Assembly: GCF_032193765.1 (NCBI RefSeq)
Contig: NZ_JAVBIJ010000001.1
Coordinates: 2,790,001-2,854,000, forward strand
DNA: 64,000 nucleotides
DNA from: Rhodoferax potami
GTDB lineage: Bacteria; Pseudomonadota; Gammaproteobacteria; Burkholderiales; Burkholderiaceae_C
Direction: 5' to 3'
The notes beneath the pieces are model-generated. The model did no database searches and was not told where the DNA came from. It worked only from the letters and a program-made list of their open reading frames with translations. This document shows, piece after piece, positions 34,137 to 44,484 of this stretch (the stretch's first letter is position 1; the number at the start of each line of letters is the position of its first letter). The position numbers were made by a program, and so were the translations under genes.

Positions 34137-37100
34137 AAAATAATGGCCTCCAACTTCTCATTCCTGCAGGCCGAATGGCCAGCGCTCTATGCCGAGGCCA
34201 CCAAGGCCGAGCAGGCTGCGCTGACTGACCCGCGCACCGCCTGCTTCTACGCGCGGCGCACGCTGGAGCTGGCAGTGGTGTGGCTGTTTCAGGCAGAGGG
34301 CGGACGTGGTGGACGGCTACAAATGCCGTACAAGCCAGACCTGTCGGCATTCTTGTTTGAGCCCAGTTTCAAGGTGCTGGTCGGCCCCGCGCTGCACGCC
34401 AAGATGGATGTGGTGCGCAAGCAGGGCAACAACGCGGTGCACAGCGCGCGGCCTATCACCGCAAGTGACGCCACCGCCGTGCTGCGCGAACTGTTTCAGG
34501 TGGCCTTTTGGCTGGCACGCAACTACGGGCGCAATGTGGCCGCCCGGCCCGACCCGGCGCTGCAGTTCCGTGCAGAGCTGCTCCCCCGCCCTACCAATGC
34601 TGCAGCAGAACAAGCCGCCGCCCAAGCCAGTGCTCAAGCCACACAGGCCGCGCTGCAAAAGCTGGCCACCCTGGCCGACGAGCTGGCAGCGCGCGATGCA
34701 GCGCTGGCCGCCGCCCAGCAGAAAACGGCGGCACTGGACGCCGAGCTGGCACAGCTGCGCGCCGAGGTAGCTGCCGCCAAAGCAGCCAACACCGCCACAC
34801 CGGATTCCCACGACTACAACGAGGCCGAGACACGCGACCTCTATATCGACCTGCTGCTCAAAGAAGCGGGCTGGAAGCTGGACCAAGCACGCGACCGCGA
34901 ATTTGAAGTGCAAGGCATGCCCAATGCACAAGGAAAATTTGAGGGCACGGGCTATGTGGACTACGTGCTGTGGGGTGACGATGGCAAACCCCTTGCTGTG
35001 ATGGAAGCCAAACGCACCCGGCGCGACGCGCGCGTGGGCCATCAGCAGGCCAAGCTGTATGCCGATTGCCTGCAAACCCAGTTTGGCCAGCGCCCACTGA
35101 TCTACACCACCAACGGCTACGAGCACTGGTTTTGGGACGACAGCACCTACCCGCCGCGCCCGGTGCAAGGCTTCCACAAAAAGGACGAGTTGCAACTGCT
35201 GGTGCAGCGCCGTACCAGCGCCAAGCCGCTGGCGGGCGTGACTATCAACCCCGAGATCGTGGAGCGGCACTACCAGCTGCGCGCCATCCGCCGCATTGGC
35301 GAAACCTTTGAGCAAGACCGCCAGCGCAAGGCCCTGGTGGTGATGGCCACGGGCGCGGGCAAGACCCGCACCGTGATTGCGCTGGTGAACTTGCTGCAGC
35401 GCGCCAACTGGGCCAAGCGCATCCTGTTTCTGGCCGACCGCGTGGCGCTGGTGAACCAAGCGGCCAATGCCTTTAAAGCGCATTTGCCGGATGCAGCGGC
35501 GGTGAACTTGGTGACCGACAAGGAAACAGAAGGCCGCGTGTTTGTGAGCACCTACCCCACGATGATGGGGCTGATCAACGAGACAGACGATGGGCTGCGC
35601 CGCTTTGGCGTGGGGCACTTTGACCTGATCATCGTGGACGAGGCGCACCGCTCCATCTACCAAAAGTACAAAGCCATCTTTGCCTACTTTGATGCGCTGC
35701 TGGTGGGCCTGACGGCCACGCCCAAAGACGAGATTGACCGCAACACCTACAGCCTGTTTGAGCTGGAAAACGGTGTGCCCACCGATGCCTATGGCCTGGA
35801 AGACGCGATTGCCGAGAAGTATTTGGTGCCGCCGCGCGCGGTGTCGGTGCCGCTGAAGTTCCAGCGCGAGGGCATCAAATACGCGGAGCTGAGCGAAGAC
35901 GAGCGCGCGCAGTGGGACGAGTTAGATTGGGATGATGAAGGCCACGCCCCCGACGAGGTGGGTGCCGAGGCGGTGAACAAATGGCTGTTCAACACCGACA
36001 CCGTAGACAAGGTGCTGGAGCTCCTGATGACCCAGGGCCACAAAGTGGCGGGCGGCGACCGTTTGGGCAAAACCATTGTGTTTGCCAAAAACAATGCGCA
36101 TGCCAACTTCATTGCAGACCGCTTCAACGCCAACTACCCGCACTACGCGGGGCAGTTTGCCCGCGTGATTACTTACCAGACTGAGTACGCGCAGAGCTTG
36201 ATTGACGACTTCTCCACTAAAGAGAAGGCACCGCACATTGCCATTTCGGTAGACATGCTGGACACCGGCATTGACGTGCCCGAGGTGGTGAACCTAGTGT
36301 TCTTCAAGATCGTGCGGTCCAAGGCCAAGTTCTGGCAGATGGTGGGGCGTGGCACACGCTTGTGCAAAAACCTGTTTGGACCGGATCAGCACAAGCAAGA
36401 GTTTGTGATTTTTGACTTCTGCCAGAACCTGGAGTTCTTTAGCCAGAACTTGGAGGGCAGCAAAGGAAATGTGGCCGAGCCGCTGAGCCAGCGCACCTTC
36501 AAGGCGCGGCTGGAACTGTTGAGCGTGCTGGACGAGCAGCTGGCGCAGGAGCAGGGTGGCGCCGGTGCAAAGGTGGCTGAGCCCGCAACGGGCTATGGGC
36601 TGACCGCTACCGCTATGCGCGCTGACACGGCCAGCTACCTGCACACGGTGGTGGCCGGTATGCGACTGGATAACTTTGTAGTGCGCCCGCAGCGCCGCTG
36701 GGTAGAGCCGTGGAGCCAGGCAGAGGCGTGGCACAAGGTTACCAGCGACCAGCTGGCGGATTTGGCGCAACACGTCTCCGGCCTGCCCAGCGCTGTGCGC
36801 GACGACGATGAAGAAGCCAAGCGCTTTGATTTGCTCATGCTGCGCACCCAACTGGGTAGTGCGCGCGGCGACGTGGGCTTTGCCCGACTGCGCGAGCAGG
36901 TGCGTGCGCTGGCCGAGGCTTTAAGTGAGCTGGGCAGCATCCCCGACGTGAAAAAGCACATGGTGCTGATTGAAGCAGTGGCCGGTGAAGAGTGGTGGCA
37001 AGACGTGACCCTGCCCATGCTGGAGCAGGCGCGCAGGCACCTGCGCGGGCTCATCAAGCTGCTGGAGAAGACGCGGCGCAAGGTGGTCTACACCGACTTT

Positions 37101-37631
37101 GAGGATGCGGTGGGCGAAACCACAGAAGTAGCCCTGCCATTGGGCGGCAGTGCAGGCGACTTTGAGCGCTTCCGGCTCAAGGTGCGGGCCTTCTTGCGCA
37201 CGCATGAGAACCACATCACCCTGCACAAGCTGCGCCGCAACCAGCCACTCACCTCGACCGACTTGGCCGAGCTGGAGCGCCTGCTGATCGACAGCGGGAC
37301 CGCCACCGCCGAAGACGTGGCCCGCGCGGGACAAGAGGCCCATGGGCTGGGCCTCTTTGTGCGTGGACTGGTGGGCTTGGACCGTGAGGCGGCGACCCAA
37401 GCGCTCAATGGTTTTGTGGCAGGCAAGACCTTGACGGCCAACCAGCTGGAGTTTGTGAACCTGATCGTTACCCACCTGACGGAGCGTGGCGTGATGGATG
37501 TGGGGCTGCTGTACGAGCCACCATTCACCAGCTACGCACCGCAGGGGCCCGACGCGCTGTTTACGTCTGCCCAAGTGGACGAGTTGTTTGGGGTGTTAGA
37601 CCACATCAAAGCCACTGCGCTGGCAGCCTGA
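34128..37631 (+). CDS. hsdR: Type I restriction enzyme subunit R (translocase and nuclease)
   Basis: This 1167-residue HsdR begins with a DUF4145-like domain (residues 6-130), then an alanine-rich coiled coil (150-230), a PD-(D/E)XK nuclease (near 280-300: TGYVDYVLWGDDGKPLAVME followed by AKRT), and an SF2 helicase with Walker A VVMATGAGKTRTVIALVNLL near 405, DEAH in LIIVDEAHRSIYQKY near 502, and MVGRGTRLCKNLFG. It cuts unmodified DNA after ATP-driven translocation with HsdM and HsdS. Translation may start at 34128 or at the ATG at 34143 (MASNFSFLQAEW); neither has a clear ribosome site. Confidence 0.93.
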   Translation: MGSKIMASNFSFLQAEWPALYAEATKAEQAALTDPRTACFYARRTLELAVVWLFQAEGGRGGRLQMPYKPDLSAFLFEPSFKVLVGPALHAKMDVVRKQGNNAVHSARPITASDATAVLRELFQVAFWLARNYGRNVAARPDPALQFRAELLPRPTNAAAEQAAAQASAQATQAALQKLATLADELAARDAALAAAQQKTAALDAELAQLRAEVAAAKAANTATPDSHDYNEAETRDLYIDLLLKEAGWKLDQARDREFEVQGMPNAQGKFEGTGYVDYVLWGDDGKPLAVMEAKRTRRDARVGHQQAKLYADCLQTQFGQRPLIYTTNGYEHWFWDDSTYPPRPVQGFHKKDELQLLVQRRTSAKPLAGVTINPEIVERHYQLRAIRRIGETFEQDRQRKALVVMATGAGKTRTVIALVNLLQRANWAKRILFLADRVALVNQAANAFKAHLPDAAAVNLVTDKETEGRVFVSTYPTMMGLINETDDGLRRFGVGHFDLIIVDEAHRSIYQKYKAIFAYFDALLVGLTATPKDEIDRNTYSLFELENGVPTDAYGLEDAIAEKYLVPPRAVSVPLKFQREGIKYAELSEDERAQWDELDWDDEGHAPDEVGAEAVNKWLFNTDTVDKVLELLMTQGHKVAGGDRLGKTIVFAKNNAHANFIADRFNANYPHYAGQFARVITYQTEYAQSLIDDFSTKEKAPHIAISVDMLDTGIDVPEVVNLVFFKIVRSKAKFWQMVGRGTRLCKNLFGPDQHKQEFVIFDFCQNLEFFSQNLEGSKGNVAEPLSQRTFKARLELLSVLDEQLAQEQGGAGAKVAEPATGYGLTATAMRADTASYLHTVVAGMRLDNFVVRPQRRWVEPWSQAEAWHKVTSDQLADLAQHVSGLPSAVRDDDEEAKRFDLLMLRTQLGSARGDVGFARLREQVRALAEALSELGSIPDVKKHMVLIEAVAGEEWWQDVTLPMLEQARRHLRGLIKLLEKTRRKVVYTDFEDAVGETTEVALPLGGSAGDFERFRLKVRAFLRTHENHITLHKLRRNQPLTSTDLAELERLLIDSGTATAEDVARAGQEAHGLGLFVRGLVGLDREAATQALNGFVAGKTLTANQLEFVNLIVTHLTERGVMDVGLLYEPPFTSYAPQGPDALFTSAQVDELFGVLDHIKATALAA

Positions 37632-37651
37632 CGGGCTAGATTACAAGCCAA

Positions 37652-37708
37652 ATATGCCGCTAGCCCAAATAAAACATGCGCTAGCAGCTAGCAATTCCAT
37701 AGCAAATC
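37652..37708 (+). repeat. Intergenic copy of the ~50-bp repeat family
   Basis: The sequence GCCGCTAGCCCAAATAAAAC and ATGCGCTAGCAGCTAGCAAT followed by TCCATAGCAAAT fills the gap between hsdR and the GGDEF-EAL receptor gene, reaching its stop codon. Confidence 0.8.
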
Positions 37709-40700
37709 ACCCTGCGATCGGTGGCCGGCGGCGGTCCTCGCGCAGGGCGTGGCTGCGCAGGTAGCTCACCCACTCGTCCAGGGGGATCGGGCGGCTGAAG
37801 CAGTAGCCCTGCAGCTCGTCGCAGCCCAGCGCGGTCAGAGTCTGGGCGGTGGGCAGGTTCTCCACGCCTTCCGCCACCACCTTCAGGCCCAGGGTGTGGC
37901 CGAGCGCAATCACCGCGTGCACGATGGCGGCATCGGCGCTGTCTTCCAGCATGCCCAAGACAAAGGACTGGTCGACCTTGAGCTTGTCGATGTCGAAGCG
38001 CTTGAGGTAGGCCAGGCTGGAATAGCCGGTGCCGAAGTCATCAATCGCCACCTTGACGCCCAGCGCCTTGAGGGCTGCCACTTTTTGTTGGGCGGCGACC
38101 GGGTTGTCCATCAGGTGAAACTCGGTGAGCTCCAGCTCCAGTTGGGCCGGGGGCATGCGGGTATCGCGCAGCACCGCAATCAGCTGATCCACCAGCTCCG
38201 GGTCGGCCAGCTGGGCGACCGACAGGTTGACCGACAGCTCCAGCCCCTTGCAGACGCCTTGGGCCTCCAGGGCCATCCAGTTGCGGCAGGCCTCGCGCAG
38301 CACCCAGGCGCCTATGGGTTTGATCAAGCCACTTTCTTCGGCCACATGGATGAACTCGCCCGGCGGCACCTGGCCCAGCAGCGGGTTTTTCCAGCGCAGC
38401 AGGGCCTCGGCACCCTGCACCTTGCGGGTGCGGGCGTTCAGCCGCGGCTGGTAGTGCAGGCTGAACTCGTCATTGGCCAGCGCCTGGCGCAGCTGGGTTT
38501 CCATGGTTTGCCGCGCCAACACCCGCTGGTCGGTCTCGGGGGAAAAGAAGCGCGCCATGTCGCGGCCGGCTGATTTGGCCTCGTACATGGCCGCATCGGC
38601 ACGGCGCATCAGCTCATCCTGGTCCAGGGCGTCATCGGGAAAGAGGGCCACGCCCACACTGCACGACACCGAGAGCACATGGCCATCGACCGTTGCGGTC
38701 TGGCGGATGGACGGAATCAGCCGGTCATTGACCAAGGCGTGCAGTTCATCCAGATCGCCCACATGGCGCAGCACAATGACAAACTCGTCGCCGCCCAGGC
38801 GGCTCACGGTGTCATCGGTGCGCACTGCGGCCGACAGGCGGCGCGCCACGGTGCGCAGCAGCCCGTCGCCAATATGGTGGCCCAAGGTGTCATTGATGGC
38901 TTTGAAGCGATCGAGGTCGATAAACAGCACGGCTACTTTCTCGCCGCTGCTGCGCGCACTCACCAGGGCTTCGCCCAGGCGCTGCTGGCACAGGGCGCGG
39001 TTGGGCAACTCAGTCAGCACATCGTGCTGGGCCAGAAAGCGGATGCGCTCTTCTTTGGCCTTGCGGTCGGTGATGTCGATGGAGATGCCGATGTAGTTCA
39101 CCACCTCGCCGCTGGTGGCACTCTTGTGCACCGAAGACACCATCAGCCAGGCGGGATAGGTATCGCCGTTTTGTTTGCAGAAGCGCACTTCGCCTTGCCA
39201 GTCGTTGTGGCTCTCCAGCTCGGACCAGACCGCGTCTTGCGGGGTCTGCATGACAAAGCTCAAGTCGCGGCCCAGTGCCTCGTAAATGTCGTGCCCGGTG
39301 CTGCGGCAGAAGGCGTGGTTCACGCTGATGATCTTGCGGCTCTCGTCCATGATGATGATGCCCTCGCTGGAGGCTTCAAACACCTTGGCCCATAGCTCCA
39401 GCCGCTGCTCCATCACCTTGAGCTTGTTGATCGGGGTGAAGGCGGTGAGCACCGCGTCGCGCCCCTGGTAGTTCAGCCGCCGCGCGGACAGCACCGCCCA
39501 CGACGGGGTGGCGCCACCGTGCCAGCGCACCTCGAACTCATCCACCGCATCAAAGTCAGCCAGGCGCTGGAAAAAACGCCCCCGCACCCCCGGCTCCAGG
39601 CCATGGCGCCACGGGTCATCGGTGCGGCCACCTAACCACGGCCGGGCCGGGGTGTTGACGTGCAGCACCTCGTGGTCCGGCACCGAGGTCACCACAATGG
39701 GGATGGGGAAGGCCTCCACCAGCTCGCGCTGGGCCTCTGCTGCGCGAGCGCTGGCGGCCAGCTCTTGTTGCACCAGGCGATCGCGGTCCAGCTGCGCCAG
39801 CATGCCGTTGAATGCGGAAAAGAGTTGACCGATCTCATCACGGCTATGCCACTCGGCCCGCAAGGTGTAGTCCGCGTTGCGCCGCACATCGTGGGCGACA
39901 CGGGCCAAGCCCTGCAGGGGTTTGGCGATCTGGCTGGCTACCAGATACACCAAGCTCAAAATGCAGCCCAACAGCAGCAAGGCCGTGCCCAGGTGGATCC
40001 ACATGCGCTGAAACAAGGTATCCACCCGCTGGGTCAGCAAGAGTTCCAACTGCGCAATACCGGTCTGCCAGCTCACCGACAGGTCTTGCAGTGCCTTCTG
40101 GGAGCTCGCATCGAGGCGGTCTATCTGCTCGGGCGTGATGTTGGCGGTGTTGATGTCCCGCACAGCCCGGGTGAACTCAACCAGCGACTGTTGCAGCGCG
40201 TCGCGCCCCGGCTTGAGCGCCGCCCGCAACTCGGGCGTGCCGGCCAACCAGGCTTGCTCGTAGTCCGACTCCAGGCCTTGCTGCACCGCATCCAGCCGGC
40301 CCAACACCGTGAGCAGCTGGGCGTTGGGGCTGAAGCCGCGAACCCGATTATCCCAATGGCGCATCAGGTTGTGGGTGTCCAACATGACTTGCAGCAGCTC
40401 CGGCAGGCGCAACAGGGTAAGGGACATGACGTAATAGCTGTCCAGGTCCGGGTCCAGAATCAGGTTGGACTGGTTGCCCACGATGGTGAGCAAATCACGC
40501 GCCTGCCCCAACATGCGGGCGTGCTCGGCATCCGTGCGGGACTCCAGCAGTAGCTCGTGCAGTCGCTGGGAGGCGGCAGCGGTATTGAGCTGCGCGTCGT
40601 AAGCGGCGCGGGCCTGGTCGAACTCTGGCAATGCGGGCGCTGTAGCGCGGCCGGCGGGCTGCAGAATCGTGTCCATCACGTTCTGGCGCACGACCTCGGC

Positions 40701-40913
40701 ATACCGTGCGCCCACGATTTCTTTGCGGGCAAAGTCAATCGCGAGGTACTTCTCGTGAATCAGGATGCCTGAAACGTAAATGACTGCCGTGAGGTCTAAC
40801 AGATAAATGAGCGTGAGCTTGCGTCCGACGCTCAAACGCCCCAACCACAGCGGAATTTTTGACAGCATGTGCAAGGCCCCATATCCCAAGCCTCCCGCGG
40901 ATGCGGGTTCCAA
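37707..40913 (-). CDS. Large membrane GGDEF-EAL receptor with HAMP and PAS domains
   Basis: This 1068-residue protein has two transmembrane helices (residues about 33-52 and 303-325) around a periplasmic four-helix sensor, then HAMP, two PAS domains (near 395-500 and 510-640), a GGDEF domain (DTVSRLGGDEFVIVL with inhibitory-site RTDD) and an EAL domain ([40 protein letters not shown]). Both catalytic domains appear intact. An alternative start is MLSKIPLWLGRLSVGRK at 40868, which better fits the membrane topology. It is the largest of the five cyclic di-GMP proteins in the window. Confidence 0.92.
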   Translation of the reverse strand: MEPASAGGLGYGALHMLSKIPLWLGRLSVGRKLTLIYLLDLTAVIYVSGILIHEKYLAIDFARKEIVGARYAEVVRQNVMDTILQPAGRATAPALPEFDQARAAYDAQLNTAAASQRLHELLLESRTDAEHARMLGQARDLLTIVGNQSNLILDPDLDSYYVMSLTLLRLPELLQVMLDTHNLMRHWDNRVRGFSPNAQLLTVLGRLDAVQQGLESDYEQAWLAGTPELRAALKPGRDALQQSLVEFTRAVRDINTANITPEQIDRLDASSQKALQDLSVSWQTGIAQLELLLTQRVDTLFQRMWIHLGTALLLLGCILSLVYLVASQIAKPLQGLARVAHDVRRNADYTLRAEWHSRDEIGQLFSAFNGMLAQLDRDRLVQQELAASARAAEAQRELVEAFPIPIVVTSVPDHEVLHVNTPARPWLGGRTDDPWRHGLEPGVRGRFFQRLADFDAVDEFEVRWHGGATPSWAVLSARRLNYQGRDAVLTAFTPINKLKVMEQRLELWAKVFEASSEGIIIMDESRKIISVNHAFCRSTGHDIYEALGRDLSFVMQTPQDAVWSELESHNDWQGEVRFCKQNGDTYPAWLMVSSVHKSATSGEVVNYIGISIDITDRKAKEERIRFLAQHDVLTELPNRALCQQRLGEALVSARSSGEKVAVLFIDLDRFKAINDTLGHHIGDGLLRTVARRLSAAVRTDDTVSRLGGDEFVIVLRHVGDLDELHALVNDRLIPSIRQTATVDGHVLSVSCSVGVALFPDDALDQDELMRRADAAMYEAKSAGRDMARFFSPETDQRVLARQTMETQLRQALANDEFSLHYQPRLNARTRKVQGAEALLRWKNPLLGQVPPGEFIHVAEESGLIKPIGAWVLREACRNWMALEAQGVCKGLELSVNLSVAQLADPELVDQLIAVLRDTRMPPAQLELELTEFHLMDNPVAAQQKVAALKALGVKVAIDDFGTGYSSLAYLKRFDIDKLKVDQSFVLGMLEDSADAAIVHAVIALGHTLGLKVVAEGVENLPTAQTLTALGCDELQGYCFSRPIPLDEWVSYLRSHALREDRRRPPIAG

Positions 40914-40997
40914 CGGCTTGGTTTAGACACAAGCAATAACCGCACCAGAAATGCCCCATTTGGGTGCGTGACCGAAAAATTCGCTGTCAGTGGGCGC

Positions 40998-43900
40998 TCA
41001 CATATTGCGCCGGTACTGCCCGCCAACCTCAAACAACGCCGTGGTAATTTGTCCAAGCGAGCAGACGCGTACTGCGTCCATCAGTACGTTGAAGACGTTT
41101 TGGTTATCGATCACCGCTTGCTGCAATTGCTTGAGCATGGCGGGCGCTTCTGCCGAGTGGCGTGTATGGAAATCCTGCAGGCGTTTGAGCTGGTTCTGCT
41201 TTTCCTCATCGGTGCTGCGGGCGAGCTCCAGCTTCTCCATCACCTGGTCGCCATGCGGGTTGCGGAAGGTGTTCACGCCGATGATGGGCAGCTCGCCGGT
41301 GTGCTTGAGCATTTCGTAGTGCATGGATTCGTCTTGGATCTTGCCGCGCTGGTAGCCGGTCTCCATCGCACCCAACACGCCGCCACGGTCGGCAATGGCT
41401 TCGAACTCTTTGAGCACCGCCTCTTCGACTAGCTCGGTCAGCTCTTCGATGATGAAGGCGCCTTGGCTCGGGTTTTCGTTTTTGGCCAGGCCCCACTCGC
41501 GGTTGATGATGAGCTGGATGGCCATGGCACGGCGGACCGAGTCTTCGGTGGGCGTGGTGATGGCTTCGTCAAACGCGTTGGTGTGCAGGCTGTTGCAGTT
41601 GTCGTAAATCGCAATCAGCGCCTGCAGCGTGGTGCGGATGTCGTTGAACTGGATCTCCTGCGCGTGCAGGCTGCGGCCACTGGTTTGGATGTGGTACTTG
41701 AGTTTTTGACTGCGTTCATTGGCGCCGTATTTCTCTTTCATGGCCACCGCCCAGATGCGGCGCGCCACGCGGCCCATCACGGTGTACTCGGGGTCCATGC
41801 CGTTGCTGAAGAAGAAGCTCAGGTTGGGCGCAAAGTCGTCAATATGCATGCCGCGCGCCAGATACGCCTCCACAAAGGTGAAGCCGTTGGACAGGGTGAA
41901 CGCCAGCTGGCTGATGGGGTTGGCCCCGGCTTCGGCAATGTGGTACCCGCTGATGGACACGCTGTAGAAATTGCGCACGTTGTGGTGCACAAAATAGCTG
42001 GCAATGTCGCCCATCACCTTGAGTGAGAACTCGGTGCTGAAGATGCAGGTGTTCTGGCCCTGGTCCTCTTTCAGGATGTCGGCTTGCACCGTTCCGCGCA
42101 CATTGGCGAGCACCCATTCCTTGATTTTGGCGACTTCGGTATCCGTAGGCTCGCGGCCGTTGTCGGCCTTGAACTTGTCGATGTTCTGGTCGATGGCCGT
42201 ATTCATGAACATCGCCAGGATCGACGGCGCCGGGCCATTGATGGTCATGGACACACTGGTGCTCGGGCTGCACAAGTCAAACCCGCCATAGAGCACTTTC
42301 ATGTCGTCCAGCGTGGCAATGCTCACGCCGCTGTTACCCACCTTGCCATAAATGTCCGGGCGCGGGTCGGGGTCGTTGCCGTAGAGCGTGACCGAGTCGA
42401 AAGCGGTAGAGAGGCGCTTGGCCGCCATGCCGCTGGACAGCAGCTTGAAGCGGGTGTTGGTGCGGAAGGCATCGCCCTCGCCCGCGAACATACGGGTCGG
42501 GTCCTCGCCCTCGCGCTTGAAGGCAAAGGTACCTGCGGTGTAGGGGTAGCTGCCGGGCACGTTGTCCAGCATCAGCCACTTCAGAATTTCGCCATGGTCT
42601 TCGTACTGCGGCAAAGCCACTTTGCGGATGGTGGTACCGCTCAAGCTCTTGGTGGTGAGTGCGGTGCGGATTTCTTTGTCGCGGATCTTCACCACGTACT
42701 CATCACCCGCGTAGGCTTTTTGCATCTCAGGCCACTGAGCCAGCAGCTTGCGCTCTGCGGCGCCCATGCGCTCCACGCGTTGATCCGCCAGATCTGCCAC
42801 GGCTTGCACCGCGCCGGCTTTGTCGGGATCCGATTCGTGCAGCATGCGGCCGCTTTCGCGCAGTTGCTGGATTTCGCGGGCCAGGCGGGCTTGTTCTTTG
42901 GCGCGTTTCTTGTAGCCCCGCACCGTGTCGCTGATTTCGGCCAAATAACGGGTGCGCGCTGCTGGCACCACCGGCGTCTGGTTGGAGCTGTGACGCACGC
43001 TCACCCGGGGCAAGGTGCCGTCCTGGAGCGATACGCCCAAGGCCTTAAGGCGCGGCAGCACCGCTTGGTAGAGGGCGGTCACGCCATCGTCGTTGAAGCG
43101 CGCAGCCATGGTACCGAACACCGGCATCTGCTCGGTGGGGGTGCCCCAGGCTTCTTTGTTGCGTTGCACCTGTTTGGCCACGTCGCGCAGCGCATCGCTG
43201 GCACCCTTGCGGTCAAACTTATTGATCGCTACAAGCTCAGCAAAGTCCAGCATATCGATTTTTTCGAGCTGGCTGGCGGCACCGAATTCGGGGGTCATGA
43301 CATACAAGGGCACATCCACATGCGGCACGATGGCCGCATCGCCCTGGCCGATGCCGGAGGTTTCGACCACGATCACATCAAAGCCGGCCACCTTGCAGGC
43401 CGCAATCACATCCGGCAGCGCCGCGCTGATTTCAGAGCCGAAATCCCGCGTAGCTAGGCTGCGCATGAACACCCGGGAGCCCTGCTGCCAAGGCGAGATG
43501 GCATTCATGCGAATACGGTCGCCCAAGAGCGCGCCCCCGCTCTTGCGGCGGCTCGGGTCGATGGAAATGACCGCGACACGCAAAGCGTCGTTCTGGTCCA
43601 GCCGCAGGCGGCGGATCAGTTCATCCGTCAGGCTGGACTTGCCGGCACCACCGGTGCCGGTGATACCCACAACCGCTATCTTTTTAGTAGCTGCTTGCGC
43701 ACGCATTTCCTGCGCCAAAGCCGGATTTAGCTTGGAAGCCTCTGCTGCCGTCAAAAGCTGGGAAAGGGCGCGCCAACTGGCCTCTGTGTGGCCCTGAATC
43801 GCCGACAAATCAGTGGGTGCCAGGGCCGTGATGTCTTTGTCGCAGCGCATCACCATTTCGCCAATCATGCCGGCCAGCCCCATGCGTTGACCGTCTTCCG

Positions 43901-44291
43901 GGCTGTAAATGCGGGCCACCCCATACGCATGCAGCTCTCGGATTTCGGCCGGCACGATCACCCCGCCACCGCCGCCAAACACCTGAATGTGCGAACCGCC
44001 ACGCTCCCGCAGCAAGTCGACCATGTACTTGAAGTACTCGACATGCCCGCCCTGGTAGGAGCTGATGGCAATGCCTTGCACATCTTCCTGCAGGGCTGCT
44101 GTGACCACCTCATCAACACTGCGGTTGTGGCCCAGGTGGATCACCTCTGCCCCCATGCCTTGCAGGATGCGTCGCATGATGTTGATGGCTGCGTCGTGCC
44201 CGTCAAACAGGCTGGCCGCGGTGACAAACCGCACTTTGTGGGTCGGGCGGTAATTGGCCAGGGCTTTGTAGTCAGCAGACAGATCGGTCAT
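40998..44291 (-). CDS. icmF: Fused isobutyryl-CoA mutase IcmF (B12 domain, G-protein chaperone, mutase)
   Basis: This 1097-residue protein joins an N-terminal B12-binding domain ([30 protein letters not shown]), a MeaB-like GTPase (near 207-224: [20 protein letters not shown]) and a methylmalonyl-CoA-mutase-type catalytic domain ([35 protein letters not shown]). It interconverts isobutyryl-CoA and n-butyryl-CoA using adenosylcobalamin. The linker (about residues 187-206) contains an in-frame copy of the intergenic repeat. Its start is 39 bases from a 22-bp perfect palindrome. The related pivalyl-CoA mutase cannot be excluded without aligning the substrate pocket. Confidence 0.93.
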   Translation of the reverse strand: MTDLSADYKALANYRPTHKVRFVTAASLFDGHDAAINIMRRILQGMGAEVIHLGHNRSVDEVVTAALQEDVQGIAISSYQGGHVEYFKYMVDLLRERGGSHIQVFGGGGGVIVPAEIRELHAYGVARIYSPEDGQRMGLAGMIGEMVMRCDKDITALAPTDLSAIQGHTEASWRALSQLLTAAEASKLNPALAQEMRAQAATKKIAVVGITGTGGAGKSSLTDELIRRLRLDQNDALRVAVISIDPSRRKSGGALLGDRIRMNAISPWQQGSRVFMRSLATRDFGSEISAALPDVIAACKVAGFDVIVVETSGIGQGDAAIVPHVDVPLYVMTPEFGAASQLEKIDMLDFAELVAINKFDRKGASDALRDVAKQVQRNKEAWGTPTEQMPVFGTMAARFNDDGVTALYQAVLPRLKALGVSLQDGTLPRVSVRHSSNQTPVVPAARTRYLAEISDTVRGYKKRAKEQARLAREIQQLRESGRMLHESDPDKAGAVQAVADLADQRVERMGAAERKLLAQWPEMQKAYAGDEYVVKIRDKEIRTALTTKSLSGTTIRKVALPQYEDHGEILKWLMLDNVPGSYPYTAGTFAFKREGEDPTRMFAGEGDAFRTNTRFKLLSSGMAAKRLSTAFDSVTLYGNDPDPRPDIYGKVGNSGVSIATLDDMKVLYGGFDLCSPSTSVSMTINGPAPSILAMFMNTAIDQNIDKFKADNGREPTDTEVAKIKEWVLANVRGTVQADILKEDQGQNTCIFSTEFSLKVMGDIASYFVHHNVRNFYSVSISGYHIAEAGANPISQLAFTLSNGFTFVEAYLARGMHIDDFAPNLSFFFSNGMDPEYTVMGRVARRIWAVAMKEKYGANERSQKLKYHIQTSGRSLHAQEIQFNDIRTTLQALIAIYDNCNSLHTNAFDEAITTPTEDSVRRAMAIQLIINREWGLAKNENPSQGAFIIEELTELVEEAVLKEFEAIADRGGVLGAMETGYQRGKIQDESMHYEMLKHTGELPIIGVNTFRNPHGDQVMEKLELARSTDEEKQNQLKRLQDFHTRHSAEAPAMLKQLQQAVIDNQNVFNVLMDAVRVCSLGQITTALFEVGGQYRRNM
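43674..43732 (-). repeat. Intragenic, in-frame copy of the ~50-bp repeat inside icmF
   Basis: Read on the coding strand, the bases GGCTTTGGCGCAGGAAATGC, then GTGCGCAAGCAGCTACTAAA and AAGATAGCGG match the repeat consensus. They encode the linker residues [16 protein letters not shown] between the B12 domain and the G-protein domain, with no frame disruption. Confidence 0.75.
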
Positions 44292-44329
44292 GGGTTACTC
44301 ACAAAGGGTTGCCGCGCTCAGCGGCGTGA

Positions 44330-44351
44330 TTGACGTTTACGTAAACGTCAA
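44330..44351. promoter_or_regulatory. 22-bp perfect palindrome upstream of icmF, LiuR-like operator candidate
   Basis: Arms TTGACGTTTAC and GTAAACGTCAA are exactly complementary with no spacer. The site lies 39 bases upstream of the icmF start. Its TTTACGTAAA core resembles sites proposed for the MerR-family regulator LiuR of branched-chain amino acid and acyl-CoA catabolism; this assignment is from memory of that motif and is not proven. Confidence 0.65.
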
Positions 44352-44484
44352 CTGTAAACCAATCACCCTCACGGTGGCTTACGGCCTGCCCTAGGGTAAG
44401 TACTTAGCACTGAGCGCCATTGGCTCTCGTCTGCGGTGCTGAATCCGGTAGAGTGCGACTTATCAAGACACTGCTTGCGGCACC

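Noticed and set aside
42084..43457. Long frame antisense to icmF
   Set aside because: The opposite strand encodes three conserved domains of IcmF; this frame has no recognisable motif.
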